NCBI GenBank assembly: GCA_904393845.1
Contig: CAJFNB010000051.1
Location: forward strand, 1-11,047
Length of the DNA stretch: 11,047 nt
Direction of reading: 5' to 3'
From: Alloclostridium intestinigallinarum
GTDB taxonomy: Bacteria > Bacillota > Clostridia > Christensenellales > UBA3700
This document shows, in pieces, positions 1 to 7,173 of the stretch (its first letter is position 1; the number at the start of each line of letters is the position of its first letter). The notes under the pieces were generated by a model. The model saw nothing but the letters and a program-made list of their open reading frames with translations, had not been told where the DNA came from and did not search any database. Position numbers and translations under genes: made by a program.

Positions 1-176
1 CCCTGGACCACATCCCAGAAGTCGTTGTTCGGCATATCGGAAAGCGTCAGCAGCGTATAGAATTTGAGCGCCGGATTGTGCGCAAACGCCAGAAATACGG
101 CGGGCAGAATAGTAGTCAGCGCCAACTTAAAGAAGTTGTGCTTTATGAACCGGCATGCAAGATTGAAATACCTCAT
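1..176 (-). CDS. Unrecognised membrane protein, N-terminal 58 residues only (cut by window edge)
   Basis: The reading frame opens with ATG at 174-176 and stays open to the window edge. It begins MRYFNLACRF and continues with a basic, aromatic stretch (residues 9-17) and a hydrophobic segment at about residues 18-33, which looks like a first membrane helix or uncleaved signal anchor. An AGGAG ribosome binding site lies about 8 nt upstream, inside the short gap after the HAD phosphatase stop, so this is probably the next gene of the valS operon. No family is recognisable from 58 residues. The rest of the gene lies beyond position 1. The frame, ribosome binding site and spacing are seen directly; the membrane location is inferred. 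Confidence 0.7.
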   Translation of the reverse strand, partial: MRYFNLACRFIKHNFFKLALTTILPAVFLAFAHNPALKFYTLLTLSDMPNNDFWDVVQ

Positions 177-186
177 AATTCAACTC

Positions 187-819
187 CTACTTCAATATCA
201 GCAGCAGGTCCGTCGGTTTATCCGCGGTCGCAGCCACTTTCTTTGCCAGGGCACGCTCATCGGTAAAGCCCCATTTGCACAATATGCAATCCACGCCGGC
301 AAGTTCGGCGCCTTGTATATCGTATATAGTATCCCCTACCATTACGGAATTTTCACGCTCCGCGCCCACTTGTTTCATTCCGTACTCCAAAATCTCCGCC
401 TTCTGCTCGCGCACACCGTAGGTAAGCCCCGAAACGTAGGTAAGATATTTGTCTATCCCGAAATGGCGCATAAGCATCTCCGCTTCTTCCTGCTTTTTGC
501 AAGTCGCCACGCACAATACGTATCCGCGCTCTTTCAGCTGCGCCATTACCTCAGGAATCCCGTCGTAAACGGGATTGCGGTAAATATCGCCTTCGACGTA
601 ATTGTCACGGAACCACCCCACGACTTCGTTCACCTTTTCGGCGGGAAAATACAGCCTGAAAGTGTCGCTCAGCGGCGGACCGATATATCCGGGATAAAGC
701 GATTTGTCCACCTCGACGCCGAAGTGTCTGAAAGTGGCGTCGAGAGAACGGGCTATCCCCTCGTACGAATTGCTTATTGTCCCGTCAAGGTCGAAAAACA
801 CGTATTTGTATTTAGCCAT
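187..819 (-). CDS. HAD-superfamily phosphatase (phosphoglycolate phosphatase / 5'-nucleotidase-like)
   Basis: This 210-residue cytosolic hydrolase carries all four HAD motifs in order. Motif I is FDLDGT with nucleophile D10 and acid-base D12. Motif II is VATCKK with T106. Motif III is a lysine near K140 (REQKAEI). Motif IV is VGDTIYD with D163 and D167. The segment between motifs I and II (about 16-85, including the GPPLSDTF stretch near 47-54) is a helical C1-type cap, as in Gph/PpaX-like enzymes. Family members dephosphorylate small phosphoesters such as phosphoglycolate, pyrophosphate or nucleotides; the substrate here cannot be told from sequence. The gene starts 5 nt after the valS stop. 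The only upstream purine tract is a weak GGAAGA within the valS end, which suggests translational coupling. No motif residue is missing. Confidence 0.9.
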   Translation of the reverse strand: MAKYKYVFFDLDGTISNSYEGIARSLDATFRHFGVEVDKSLYPGYIGPPLSDTFRLYFPAEKVNEVVGWFRDNYVEGDIYRNPVYDGIPEVMAQLKERGYVLCVATCKKQEEAEMLMRHFGIDKYLTYVSGLTYGVREQKAEILEYGMKQVGAERENSVMVGDTIYDIQGAELAGVDCILCKWGFTDERALAKKVAATADKPTDLLLILK

Positions 820-824
820 ATATA

Positions 825-3467
825 TTATTCTTCCATCAGCCTGAGCTGTGCGCGCAGTTTCTCCAGCTTTTCGCTATTGCCGTCCAGCTTGGCTTTTTCT
901 TTCTCGACGAGTTGTCTGGGCGCCTTTGCGATAAAACCCTGGTTTGCGAGCAGTCCTTTGCCGCGGGCTATCTCCTTTTCAAGATGTTCTATCTCGCCCG
1001 CAAGCCTTGCCATTTCCTTTTCGGTATCCACAAGTTCGCCCAAAGGCATAAATGCTTCGCCTGCAGAAGAGATGACCGAAACGGTCTTGACTCCTATCTC
1101 TTCTTTACCCGATACCGCCTTTATCTCCGCTACTCCCGCAAGTTTCTTTATATACGTGTAGTCGGAAGGCTTGACCGCTCCGCCCGCGATATACAAATCG
1201 ACTTTTTTGGAAGGAGCGACGTTCATCTCGTTCTTGACGTTCCTTATCGCCTTGATAAGGTCTATTACCTTGTCGAATTCGGCTTCCTGTGCACGGTATG
1301 CGGCATACTTTTTCACAGGCTGAGGCCATTTGGTAAGCATAAGTTTACCGCGTACGCCGGGCATATAGCCGTATATCTCTTCGGTCACGAACGGCACGAA
1401 CGGATGAAGCAGTTTAAGCACCGTTTCCAGCACGTACGTGAGCACGCTGAGAGTGTTCACCTTTGCGTCGCCCGTCGTTTCGTACAGCGACGGCTTGCAA
1501 AGCTCGATATACCAGTCGCAGAACTGCGCCCACACGAAATCGTACAGTTTGCCTGCGGCAAGACCAAGTTCATACTTTTCAAGGTTCTTCGTCACGTCCT
1601 TTATTACGTCGTTAAGTCTGCACAATATCCACTTATCGGCATGGGTCAGGCGGAACGTGCCCATCTCTTTGAGTTTCACGCCCTCGCAATTCATGAGCAC
1701 AAAGCGCGAAGCGTTCCAGATTTTATTCATGAAGTTGCGCGCGCTTTCCGTCTTTTCGTCCATATAACGCATATCGCTGCCGGGAGCGACGCCCTGCACG
1801 AGCGAAAAGCGCAGGCTGTCCGCGCCGTACTTGTCGATAACTTCCAGCGGGTCGATACCGTTGCCGAGCGATTTACTCATCTTTCTGCCCAGCTTGTCGC
1901 GCACTATGCCGTGAATGAGCACTTCGGAGAAAGGTACTTCCCCCATATGTTCTATGCCCGAGAATATCATTCTCGCCACCCAGAAGAAGATTATGTCGTA
2001 AGCCGTTACGAGCAGGGAATTAGGATAGAAGTAATCCAGATCCGCCGTCTTGTCGGGGAATCCGAGCGTCGAGAAGGGCCAGAGCGCGCTGGAAAACCAG
2101 GTGTCGAGCACGTCCTCGTCCTGATTGAGCACGGTATGTCCGCATTCGGGGCACTTGCCGGGCTTGCTTTCGGCAACAACCATATGTCCGCATTTTTCGC
2201 AGTAATAGGCGGGAATGCGGTGACCCCACCACAACTGTCGGGAAATGCACCAATCCTTGACGTTTTCCATCCAATTGAAGTAAATTTTGGAAAAACGGTC
2301 GGGAATGAACTCCGTCTTCTTCTTTTTTACCGCCTCGATTGCGGGCTTTGCAAGCGGCTGCATCTTTACGAACCATTGCTTGGAAACTATCGGTTCGACC
2401 GTGCTGTGACAGCGGTAGCACTGCCCCACGTTATGGGCGTAATCTTCTATCTTCACCAGATATCCGCCCTCGCGCAGGTCGTCCACTATCACTTCGCGCG
2501 CCTTTTCACGCGAAAGTCCGCAATACTTCTCTCCCGCCAACTCGTTGAGCGAGCCGTCGTCGTTCATAACGCGGATGACGGGCAGGTTGTGCCTTAAACC
2601 GACCTCGAAGTCGTTGGGGTCGTGCGCGGGCGTTATCTTCACCGCGCCGCTTCCGAAATCCTTTTCCACATATTCGTCAGCGACAACGGGTATAAGCCGC
2701 CCTACGAGCGGTAAAACCAGATTTTTGCCCACCGCCGCGGCATATCTTTCGTCCTTGGGATTGACCGCAACGGCGGTATCGCCCAAAATGGTTTCGGGAC
2801 GGGTGGTCGCCACGGTAACGTATCCGCTTCCGTCCTCGAAAGGATAGCGTATATGCCAAAGGTGCGACGCCTGTTCTTCATACTCCACTTCCGCGTCGGA
2901 AAGCGCGGTCTTGCACGAAGGGCACCAGTTTATTATCCTGTCGCCTTTGTAGATAAGCCCTTTGTTATAGAGGTCCACGAACACGTGGGCAACGGCTTTC
3001 GAGCAATGCTCGTCCATAGTAAAAGCCTCTCTCGACCAGTCGCACGAACAGCCCAGACGCTTTATCTGTTCCGATATCCTGTTGCCGTATTTTCTCGTCC
3101 ACGCCCAGGCGCGTTCCAGAAAGCCTTCCCTTCCCACGTCGTTTTTGGTAAGCCCTTCCTTTTTCATCTCCTCCACTATCTTGACTTCGGTGGCGATAGA
3201 TGCGTGGTCCTTGCCAGGCAGCCAAAGCGCGCTGTATCCCTGCATACGCTTAAAACGCGTGATGGTGTCCTGTATGGTATCGTCCAAAGCGTGACCCATA
3301 TGCAGCTGCCCGGTTATGTTGGGAGGCGGCATGACTATGCAGAAAGGTTCTTTTTTCTTGTCAACCTTTGCGGCGAAACAGCCGCTCTCCATCCACTTTT
3401 CGTACAAAGCGGATTCAAATTCACCGGGCGAATATGTCTTGGGCATATCCTTGAACTTTGATTTCAT
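825..3467 (-). CDS. valS: Valyl-tRNA synthetase
   Basis: This cytosolic class I aminoacyl-tRNA synthetase (880 residues, normal length for bacterial ValRS) charges tRNA-Val with valine. The PPPNITGQLHMGH segment holds the HIGH-type motif at 56-59, and KMSKS is at 529-533. The CP1 editing domain lies around 200-340, with TTRPET at 221-226 and the AHDPNDFE segment near 281. Paired cysteines (182/185, 350/353, 423/426, 439/442) suggest zinc-binding knuckles. DTWFSS near 455 is typical of the ValRS/IleRS group. The last 70 residues or so are charged and heptad-like, matching the C-terminal coiled-coil arm that distinguishes ValRS from IleRS. A GGAG lies about 13 nt before the first ATG, which is long; the alternative ATG at codon 8 has an AAGGA only 2-3 nt away, so the start is slightly uncertain. 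No T-box leader is possible in the 33-nt gap upstream. Confidence 0.98.
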   Translation of the reverse strand: MKSKFKDMPKTYSPGEFESALYEKWMESGCFAAKVDKKKEPFCIVMPPPNITGQLHMGHALDDTIQDTITRFKRMQGYSALWLPGKDHASIATEVKIVEEMKKEGLTKNDVGREGFLERAWAWTRKYGNRISEQIKRLGCSCDWSREAFTMDEHCSKAVAHVFVDLYNKGLIYKGDRIINWCPSCKTALSDAEVEYEEQASHLWHIRYPFEDGSGYVTVATTRPETILGDTAVAVNPKDERYAAAVGKNLVLPLVGRLIPVVADEYVEKDFGSGAVKITPAHDPNDFEVGLRHNLPVIRVMNDDGSLNELAGEKYCGLSREKAREVIVDDLREGGYLVKIEDYAHNVGQCYRCHSTVEPIVSKQWFVKMQPLAKPAIEAVKKKKTEFIPDRFSKIYFNWMENVKDWCISRQLWWGHRIPAYYCEKCGHMVVAESKPGKCPECGHTVLNQDEDVLDTWFSSALWPFSTLGFPDKTADLDYFYPNSLLVTAYDIIFFWVARMIFSGIEHMGEVPFSEVLIHGIVRDKLGRKMSKSLGNGIDPLEVIDKYGADSLRFSLVQGVAPGSDMRYMDEKTESARNFMNKIWNASRFVLMNCEGVKLKEMGTFRLTHADKWILCRLNDVIKDVTKNLEKYELGLAAGKLYDFVWAQFCDWYIELCKPSLYETTGDAKVNTLSVLTYVLETVLKLLHPFVPFVTEEIYGYMPGVRGKLMLTKWPQPVKKYAAYRAQEAEFDKVIDLIKAIRNVKNEMNVAPSKKVDLYIAGGAVKPSDYTYIKKLAGVAEIKAVSGKEEIGVKTVSVISSAGEAFMPLGELVDTEKEMARLAGEIEHLEKEIARGKGLLANQGFIAKAPRQLVEKEKAKLDGNSEKLEKLRAQLRLMEE

Positions 3468-3500
3468 AAGTATCCAGAATCTCCTTTATTTGTATCACTG

Positions 3501-3740
3501 CTATATGGTTAAAAAAGCCACCAGCAGTCCGATTATTATCAGCGCCGTACCCAAAGTACGGAAAATAAACGCGGCTTTTGTAAATTCGCTTTTGCCCTTG
3601 CGTTCCCTGCCGTTGTTTATCGAGGAAGCTATCACTCCCGCAAACAACGCGACAAGCAGTCCGGCTATTGCCATTATGATGGCGGCAAGCGGCGCGGGCT
3701 GAGTAAGCCTTTCGGGGTTGAATTCCACCCAGTCGAACAT
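3501..3740 (-). CDS. Small two-helix membrane protein between pgsA and valS (unknown function)
   Basis: This is a 79-residue protein. It has a soluble N-terminal segment of about 17 residues, a hydrophobic helix at about 18-38, a strongly basic, polar loop (RERKGK at 45-50), and a second hydrophobic helix at about 60-79 that runs to the end. The loop charge suggests a hairpin with both termini outside, under the positive-inside rule. The start lies 2 nt past the pgsA stop, and a purine-rich GGAAAAGAG in the end of pgsA can serve as ribosome binding site. This indicates an operon and probably coupled translation. I do not recognise the family; overall shape recalls SecG-like or other small membrane proteins, but no specific motif supports that. 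It is called real because of its position, its ribosome binding site and its membrane-protein composition. Confidence 0.75.
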   Translation of the reverse strand: MFDWVEFNPERLTQPAPLAAIIMAIAGLLVALFAGVIASSINNGRERKGKSEFTKAAFIFRTLGTALIIIGLLVAFLTI

Positions 3741-3742
3741 TG

Positions 3743-4456
3743 TTACTCTTTTCCTTCGCCGTCCTTTTCTTCTATGGGATTGCCCTTTTCGTCCAGCTTA
3801 TCGAGAATGCCGCTCTCGCGCACCCTGCACAAGTCGCGGTAATATCCCACGTTGTATTGGATCAGGTTGTATACCGCCACGAGCGCGCCCGCCACAAACA
3901 CGGCGAAAGCTATCCAGTATATGATGTCGCCCGCCTTGTATACGTCGCCGTCGTAGCACAGCAGTCCTAAGGCGAAGTACGCGAGAACCAGCGACGCGAA
4001 GTTGAGCGCGGATCCGGCTTTGCCCCATTTATTGGCTATCTGTTCCACCTGGCGTTTGCTCGCTTTCATAAAATAATAGCTGAAAACGCCCATGAGCACT
4101 TCCTTGGCAATCAGAATTGCGGCAAAAAGCATTATCGGCCATCTGCCGATAAGCAGGTACGCCACGCCCAACATTAAAATGCCGAATCCCTGGCACAGCT
4201 TGTCCGCAACGGGATCTATCACCTTGCCCAGGTCGGTTATCATATTGAAATGCCTTGCGACGAATCCGTCTATTACGTCGGTCACCTCGGCGAATACGAA
4301 CACGCCGAAAGCCGCCCAAACGTAAATTTTTGCCTGCGCCGCGCCGGGATTTATGCAGAACATGACCATGAGCGCGAAAAACACCGGCACGCATATCAGC
4401 CTGACGTATGTGAGAATGTTCGGAATGGTAAATACGTCTTTACGGGAAAACTTCAT
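3743..4456 (-). CDS. pgsA: CDP-diacylglycerol--glycerol-3-phosphate 3-phosphatidyltransferase
   Basis: This integral membrane enzyme (237 residues) makes phosphatidylglycerophosphate, the committed step toward phosphatidylglycerol and cardiolipin, from CDP-diacylglycerol and glycerol-3-phosphate. The CDP-alcohol phosphatidyltransferase signature D-x2-DG-x2-AR-x8-G-x3-D-x3-D is complete: D60, D63, G64, A67, R68, G77, D81 and D85. The N-terminal segment around residues 8-20 (FTIPNILTYVRL) is typical of PgsA. Several hydrophobic helices follow, and the last 18 or so residues form a charged tail. The start at 4454-4456 is chosen because AAGGAG sits 7 nt upstream and the family N-terminus fits; the frame stays open further upstream but would run into the divergent gene. 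It is first in the operon, behind a clear promoter. Another CDP-alcohol transferase is possible but less likely given the N-terminus. Confidence 0.93.
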   Translation of the reverse strand: MKFSRKDVFTIPNILTYVRLICVPVFFALMVMFCINPGAAQAKIYVWAAFGVFVFAEVTDVIDGFVARHFNMITDLGKVIDPVADKLCQGFGILMLGVAYLLIGRWPIMLFAAILIAKEVLMGVFSYYFMKASKRQVEQIANKWGKAGSALNFASLVLAYFALGLLCYDGDVYKAGDIIYWIAFAVFVAGALVAVYNLIQYNVGYYRDLCRVRESGILDKLDEKGNPIEEKDGEGKE

Positions 4457-4489
4457 TCTCTGCTCCTTAATAAAATATAGCGTATTAAA

Positions 4490-4518
4490 AGTATAGCACA
4501 CGTAACTAGAAAAGACAA
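4490..4518 (-). promoter_or_regulatory. Sigma-A promoter for the pgsA-valS operon
   Basis: On the minus strand, TTGTCT (4513-4518) and TATACT (4490-4495) are separated by exactly 17 nt. A TGC directly before the -10 makes it an extended -10 element. The predicted start near 4483 gives a leader of about 27 nt that contains the AAGGAG of pgsA. The match is seen in the sequence; promoter activity is inferred. Confidence 0.75.
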
Positions 4519-4566
4519 ATATTTTTACGCCTTTTTCGCCTATCACACAAAATAGCGCTGCGGGAA

Positions 4567-4572
4567 TACAAT
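4567..4572 (+). promoter_or_regulatory. Tentative -10 box for the ABC transporter operon
   Basis: TACAAT lies 20 nt before the ATG of the substrate-binding protein gene, in the only non-coding DNA upstream of this operon. No good -35 box sits 16-18 nt further up (the region reads about TCACAC), so an activator may be needed or the site may be wrong. An alternative weak pair is TTTACG (4524-4529) with CAAAAT (4548-4553). The leader is far too short for a TPP riboswitch. Confidence 0.25.
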
Positions 4573-4582
4573 GTAGTAATTC

Positions 4583-4587
4583 GGAGG
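4583..4587 (+). promoter_or_regulatory. Ribosome binding site that fixes the start of the substrate-binding protein
   Basis: GGAGG overlaps the first base of an in-frame GTG at 4587, so that GTG cannot be the start codon served by it. The ATG at 4593 is 5 nt downstream and is therefore the likely start. Confidence 0.8.
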
Positions 4588-4592
4588 TGAAA

Positions 4593-5591
4593 ATGAAAAA
4601 ACTTATTATATGCGCACTGATTGTGTGCCTGGCGGCGGCATGCTTGTGTTTTGCCGCCTGCGATACGGACGACGGAGTAATCCGCCTGACCGAAGTCACG
4701 CATTCGGTGTTCTACGCCCCTCTTTACGTAGCGATCGAGGGCGGATATTTCGAAGAAGAAGGCATTACCATAGAACTGAGCAACGGCGGCGGAGCCGACA
4801 GCTGCATGACGGCGCTTCTGGCGGGTCAGGCGGATATAGGTCTGCACGGTCCGGAGGCCTGCATATACGTTGCAAACCAAGGCAGGGACGACCACCCGAT
4901 AGTGTTCGCCCAGCTTACGAAAAAGGACGGTTCTTTCCTTGTAGGGCGCAATCCCATGCCCGATTTCAAGTGGTCCGATCTTGAAGGAAGCGAAGTTATA
5001 GGCGGCAGAGTCGGCGGCGTACCCGCAATGACGCTGGAATACCTGTTCGAACAGAACGGACTTTTCGACGGAAACAATATTACGATAAATTACGGCATAG
5101 ATTTCGATTTGATAACCGCCGCGTTCGAAGCGGGCACGGGCGATTACTGCACGATGTTCGAGCCCGTGGCGACAAACTTCCAGAATGCGGGCAAAGGCTA
5201 CGTGATAGCTTCCGTCGGCGAAGGCGCGGGCGATATGCCCTACACCGCTTTCACGGCGACGCGCAGTTTTATCGACGAAAATCCCGAACTTATAGACGGA
5301 TTTTTGCGCGCGCTCATCAAAGCCATGAATTTCGTGGAAGAAAACGACGGGATTACCGTTGCGAACGTACTTGCGCCGCAATTCGCGGGCACGGACGTCG
5401 AAGTGCTGGCGAACGCGATAGAGAAATACAAGCAGATAGACGCATACAGCACCTCTCCGATAATGAAGCAGGAAGATTTCGAACATCTGCAGGACGTAAT
5501 CATTTCCGCGGGCGTCATGGATTCGCGCGTAGATTTTTCAGAAGTGGTGGACAACTCGATAGCTCAAGCCGTACTTGACAAAATGAACTGA
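4593..5591 (+). CDS. ABC transporter substrate-binding lipoprotein (NMT1/THI5-SsuA type)
   Basis: This 332-residue protein should be membrane-anchored on the outside and deliver a small solute to the permease. It has a lysine-rich start, a hydrophobic core, and a lipobox-like FAAC with the probable lipidated cysteine C23 (C17 is an alternative), followed by an acidic linker. The mature part shows the hallmarks of NMT1/THI5-like binding proteins: YAPLYVAIEGGYFEEEGI at 41-58, GQADIGLHGPE at 77-87, and a second lobe from about residue 120 with the GGVPAM segment at 141-146. Relatives bind pyrimidine thiamine precursors, riboflavin, nitrate, or aliphatic sulfonates and taurine; the ligand here cannot be assigned. 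ATPase and permease genes follow 8 nt and 2 nt apart. ATG is chosen over an upstream GTG because of ribosome binding site spacing. Confidence 0.93.
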   Translation: MKKLIICALIVCLAAACLCFAACDTDDGVIRLTEVTHSVFYAPLYVAIEGGYFEEEGITIELSNGGGADSCMTALLAGQADIGLHGPEACIYVANQGRDDHPIVFAQLTKKDGSFLVGRNPMPDFKWSDLEGSEVIGGRVGGVPAMTLEYLFEQNGLFDGNNITINYGIDFDLITAAFEAGTGDYCTMFEPVATNFQNAGKGYVIASVGEGAGDMPYTAFTATRSFIDENPELIDGFLRALIKAMNFVEENDGITVANVLAPQFAGTDVEVLANAIEKYKQIDAYSTSPIMKQEDFEHLQDVIISAGVMDSRVDFSEVVDNSIAQAVLDKMN

Positions 5592-5599
5592 ACGAACCC

Positions 5600-6364
5600 A
5601 TGGAAAATTTAATCACATTCGACAAAGTATGCCTGACCTACCACACCAAAGAGAGCGAAACGCCCGTACTTTCCGATATCTGCTTTGACGTCGGAAGAGG
5701 CGAACTTGTGGGACTGGTAGGTCCGAGCGGGTGCGGAAAAACGACTATCCTTTCGTTGGTTTCGGGCATAATAAAGCCCACGTCCGGAATAGTGCTCACG
5801 GACGGACAGCCGCCCGAAAAGTGCGATATAAGCGGATATATGCTGCAAAAGGACGAACTTCTGCCATGGCGCACGAATATGGGCAATATACTGCTCGGCG
5901 CTGAGATAAAAAAGCTTGACAGACAGCAGATTAAGGAAAAAGCCGTGCGGCTTCTGGAAAAGTACGACCTGGCAGGAGTGGAGAAACACTATCCTACCCA
6001 GCTTTCCGGCGGTATGCGGCAGAGGATCGCCCTGATAAGAACGCTTGTGCTCGCGCCCCAGATAATTTTGCTTGACGAACCCTTCTCCGCCCTGGACTTC
6101 CAGACGCGTCTGCAGGTAGTGGGCGACGTGTACAATATGCTGCACGAAGAAGAGATGACCGCGGTATTCGTGACGCACGACATCAACGAAGCCATCAGTA
6201 TGTGCGACAGAGTCGCCGTACTTTCGAGCAAGCCTTGCAGAATAAAGAAAATGGTGGATATAAGCGAGTTTAACGGCATTCCGCCCTCTGAGCGCAGACT
6301 GAAAGGCAGATTTTTGGAGATATACGACGAAATACTCAGAACAATGCAAAGCGATACGGAGTAA
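5600..6364 (+). CDS. ABC transporter ATP-binding protein (nitrate/sulfonate/taurine-type)
   Basis: This 254-residue cytoplasmic ATPase powers the importer encoded on both sides of it. Visible motifs are Walker A GPSGCGKTT (41-49), the Q-loop glutamine Q83 followed by LLPWRT, the signature LSGGMRQR (135-142), Walker B IILLDEPFSALD (155-166) with catalytic E160, and the switch histidine H193 in VTHDINEA. The LPW after the Q-loop and the D-loop sequence FSALD are typical of the SsuB/TauB/ThiZ group. No motif is damaged. The start lies 8 nt after the previous stop with no convincing ribosome binding site, which suggests translational coupling to the binding-protein gene. The C-terminal 45 residues form a short accessory tail without a recognisable domain. 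Confidence 0.96.
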   Translation: MENLITFDKVCLTYHTKESETPVLSDICFDVGRGELVGLVGPSGCGKTTILSLVSGIIKPTSGIVLTDGQPPEKCDISGYMLQKDELLPWRTNMGNILLGAEIKKLDRQQIKEKAVRLLEKYDLAGVEKHYPTQLSGGMRQRIALIRTLVLAPQIILLDEPFSALDFQTRLQVVGDVYNMLHEEEMTAVFVTHDINEAISMCDRVAVLSSKPCRIKKMVDISEFNGIPPSERRLKGRFLEIYDEILRTMQSDTE

Positions 6365-6366
6365 AA

Positions 6367-7173
6367 ATGAACTATTCAAAAGAACACGTCCGCTACCTTA
6401 AACGGTTACGCGGAAAAAAAGCGGGTATAGCGGCGGGCAGAGTTGCGGTGGTAATCGCGTTTTTCGGACTGTGGGAAGCCCTTACGGCGCTGGGTGCGCT
6501 GGACAGTTTTATAACCAGTTCCCCCTCGCGTATGGCTGTAAAACTCGTCGAACTGTTCCAAACGGGCGATCTGCTCTACCATATGGGCATAACGCTTGCC
6601 GAAACCGTGCTCAGCTTTGTACTGGCAACGGGCATAGGCATGCTTATAGCCGTTTTTTTATGGTGGTTCGCAACGGCGAGAAAAATACTCGAACCCCACC
6701 TTGTAATTCTCAACGCGCTTCCCAAAATAGCTCTCGGCCCGGTGATTATAATATGGGTGGGAGCGGGAACCGCCGCAATAATCGTGATGGCGCTGCTCAT
6801 CTCGCTGATAATCACGATAATAAACACGTTGCAGGGATTTTTGAGCGTAGACGAAGGCAAACTGCGCCTATTCAAGACGATGAAGGCAAACAAATTCCAG
6901 ACGCTTACAAAACTGGTACTGCCCGCGTCCATTCCCAACGTGATAGCCGTGTTAAAGGTCAACGTGGGACTGTGCTGGGTAGGCACAATAATGGGCGAAT
7001 ACCTCGTTTCCAAGGCGGGGCTGGGATACCTGATAATCTACGGCGGTACGATATTCGACCTTGATATCGTAATGACAGCCACCGTAGTATTATGTATTCT
7101 GGCGGCGGCAATGTATTACCTGGTGGTCGGCGCGGAAAAACTGATAAGCAGAAAATTCAAGTTCGACGTTTGA
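6367..7173 (+). CDS. ABC transporter permease (BPD_transp_1, nitrate/sulfonate/taurine-type)
   Basis: This 268-residue inner-membrane subunit forms the translocation path of the importer. After a basic N-terminus come about six hydrophobic helices (roughly 23-43, 75-100, 111-133, 135-157, 190-210 and 232-256). SSPS at 51-54 after the first helix recalls the conserved SPS of SsuC/TauC/ThiX proteins. The cytoplasmic coupling loop, an EAA-type motif, is at about 170-197 (KTMKANKFQTL, then LVLPASIPNV). GGAG lies 5 nt before the ATG, overlapping the end of the ATPase gene. The 3' end overlaps the convergent transporter gene by 17 nt, and a perfect hairpin lies 20 nt past the stop. Ile codons are mostly ATA (about 18 of 28), a useful contrast with the genes at the right end of the window. 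Confidence 0.95.
   Translation: MNYSKEHVRYLKRLRGKKAGIAAGRVAVVIAFFGLWEALTALGALDSFITSSPSRMAVKLVELFQTGDLLYHMGITLAETVLSFVLATGIGMLIAVFLWWFATARKILEPHLVILNALPKIALGPVIIIWVGAGTAAIIVMALLISLIITIINTLQGFLSVDEGKLRLFKTMKANKFQTLTKLVLPASIPNVIAVLKVNVGLCWVGTIMGEYLVSKAGLGYLIIYGGTIFDLDIVMTATVVLCILAAAMYYLVVGAEKLISRKFKFDV

Noticed and set aside
64..1161. 365-codon open frame on the plus strand
   Set aside because: It crosses the HAD phosphatase and the end of valS on the opposite strand. Its composition is serine- and phenylalanine-rich low complexity with no recognisable domain.
912..2597. 561-codon open frame on the plus strand
   Set aside because: It lies wholly antisense to valS, which shows every family motif. 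It has no ribosome binding site or family-like sequence and reflects codon bias of the real gene.
4457..4592. TPP or other riboswitch before the ABC importer
   Set aside because: The gap is short and largely occupied by two promoters. I see no conserved thi-box segments or paired stems.
4457..4699. N-terminal extension of pgsA by 81 codons
   Set aside because: The extension would overlap the divergent transporter gene and include the promoter. The ATG at 4456 has AAGGAG at proper spacing and gives the usual PgsA N-terminus.
4506..5486. 326-codon open frame on the minus strand
   Set aside because: It is antisense to the substrate-binding protein and rich in Arg, His and Tyr, typical of a shadow frame. 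The plus-strand frame has a lipobox, a ribosome binding site and family motifs.
5609..6379. 256-codon open frame antisense to the ABC ATPase
   Set aside because: The plus-strand frame carries all ABC ATPase motifs; the antisense frame has none of any family I recognise.
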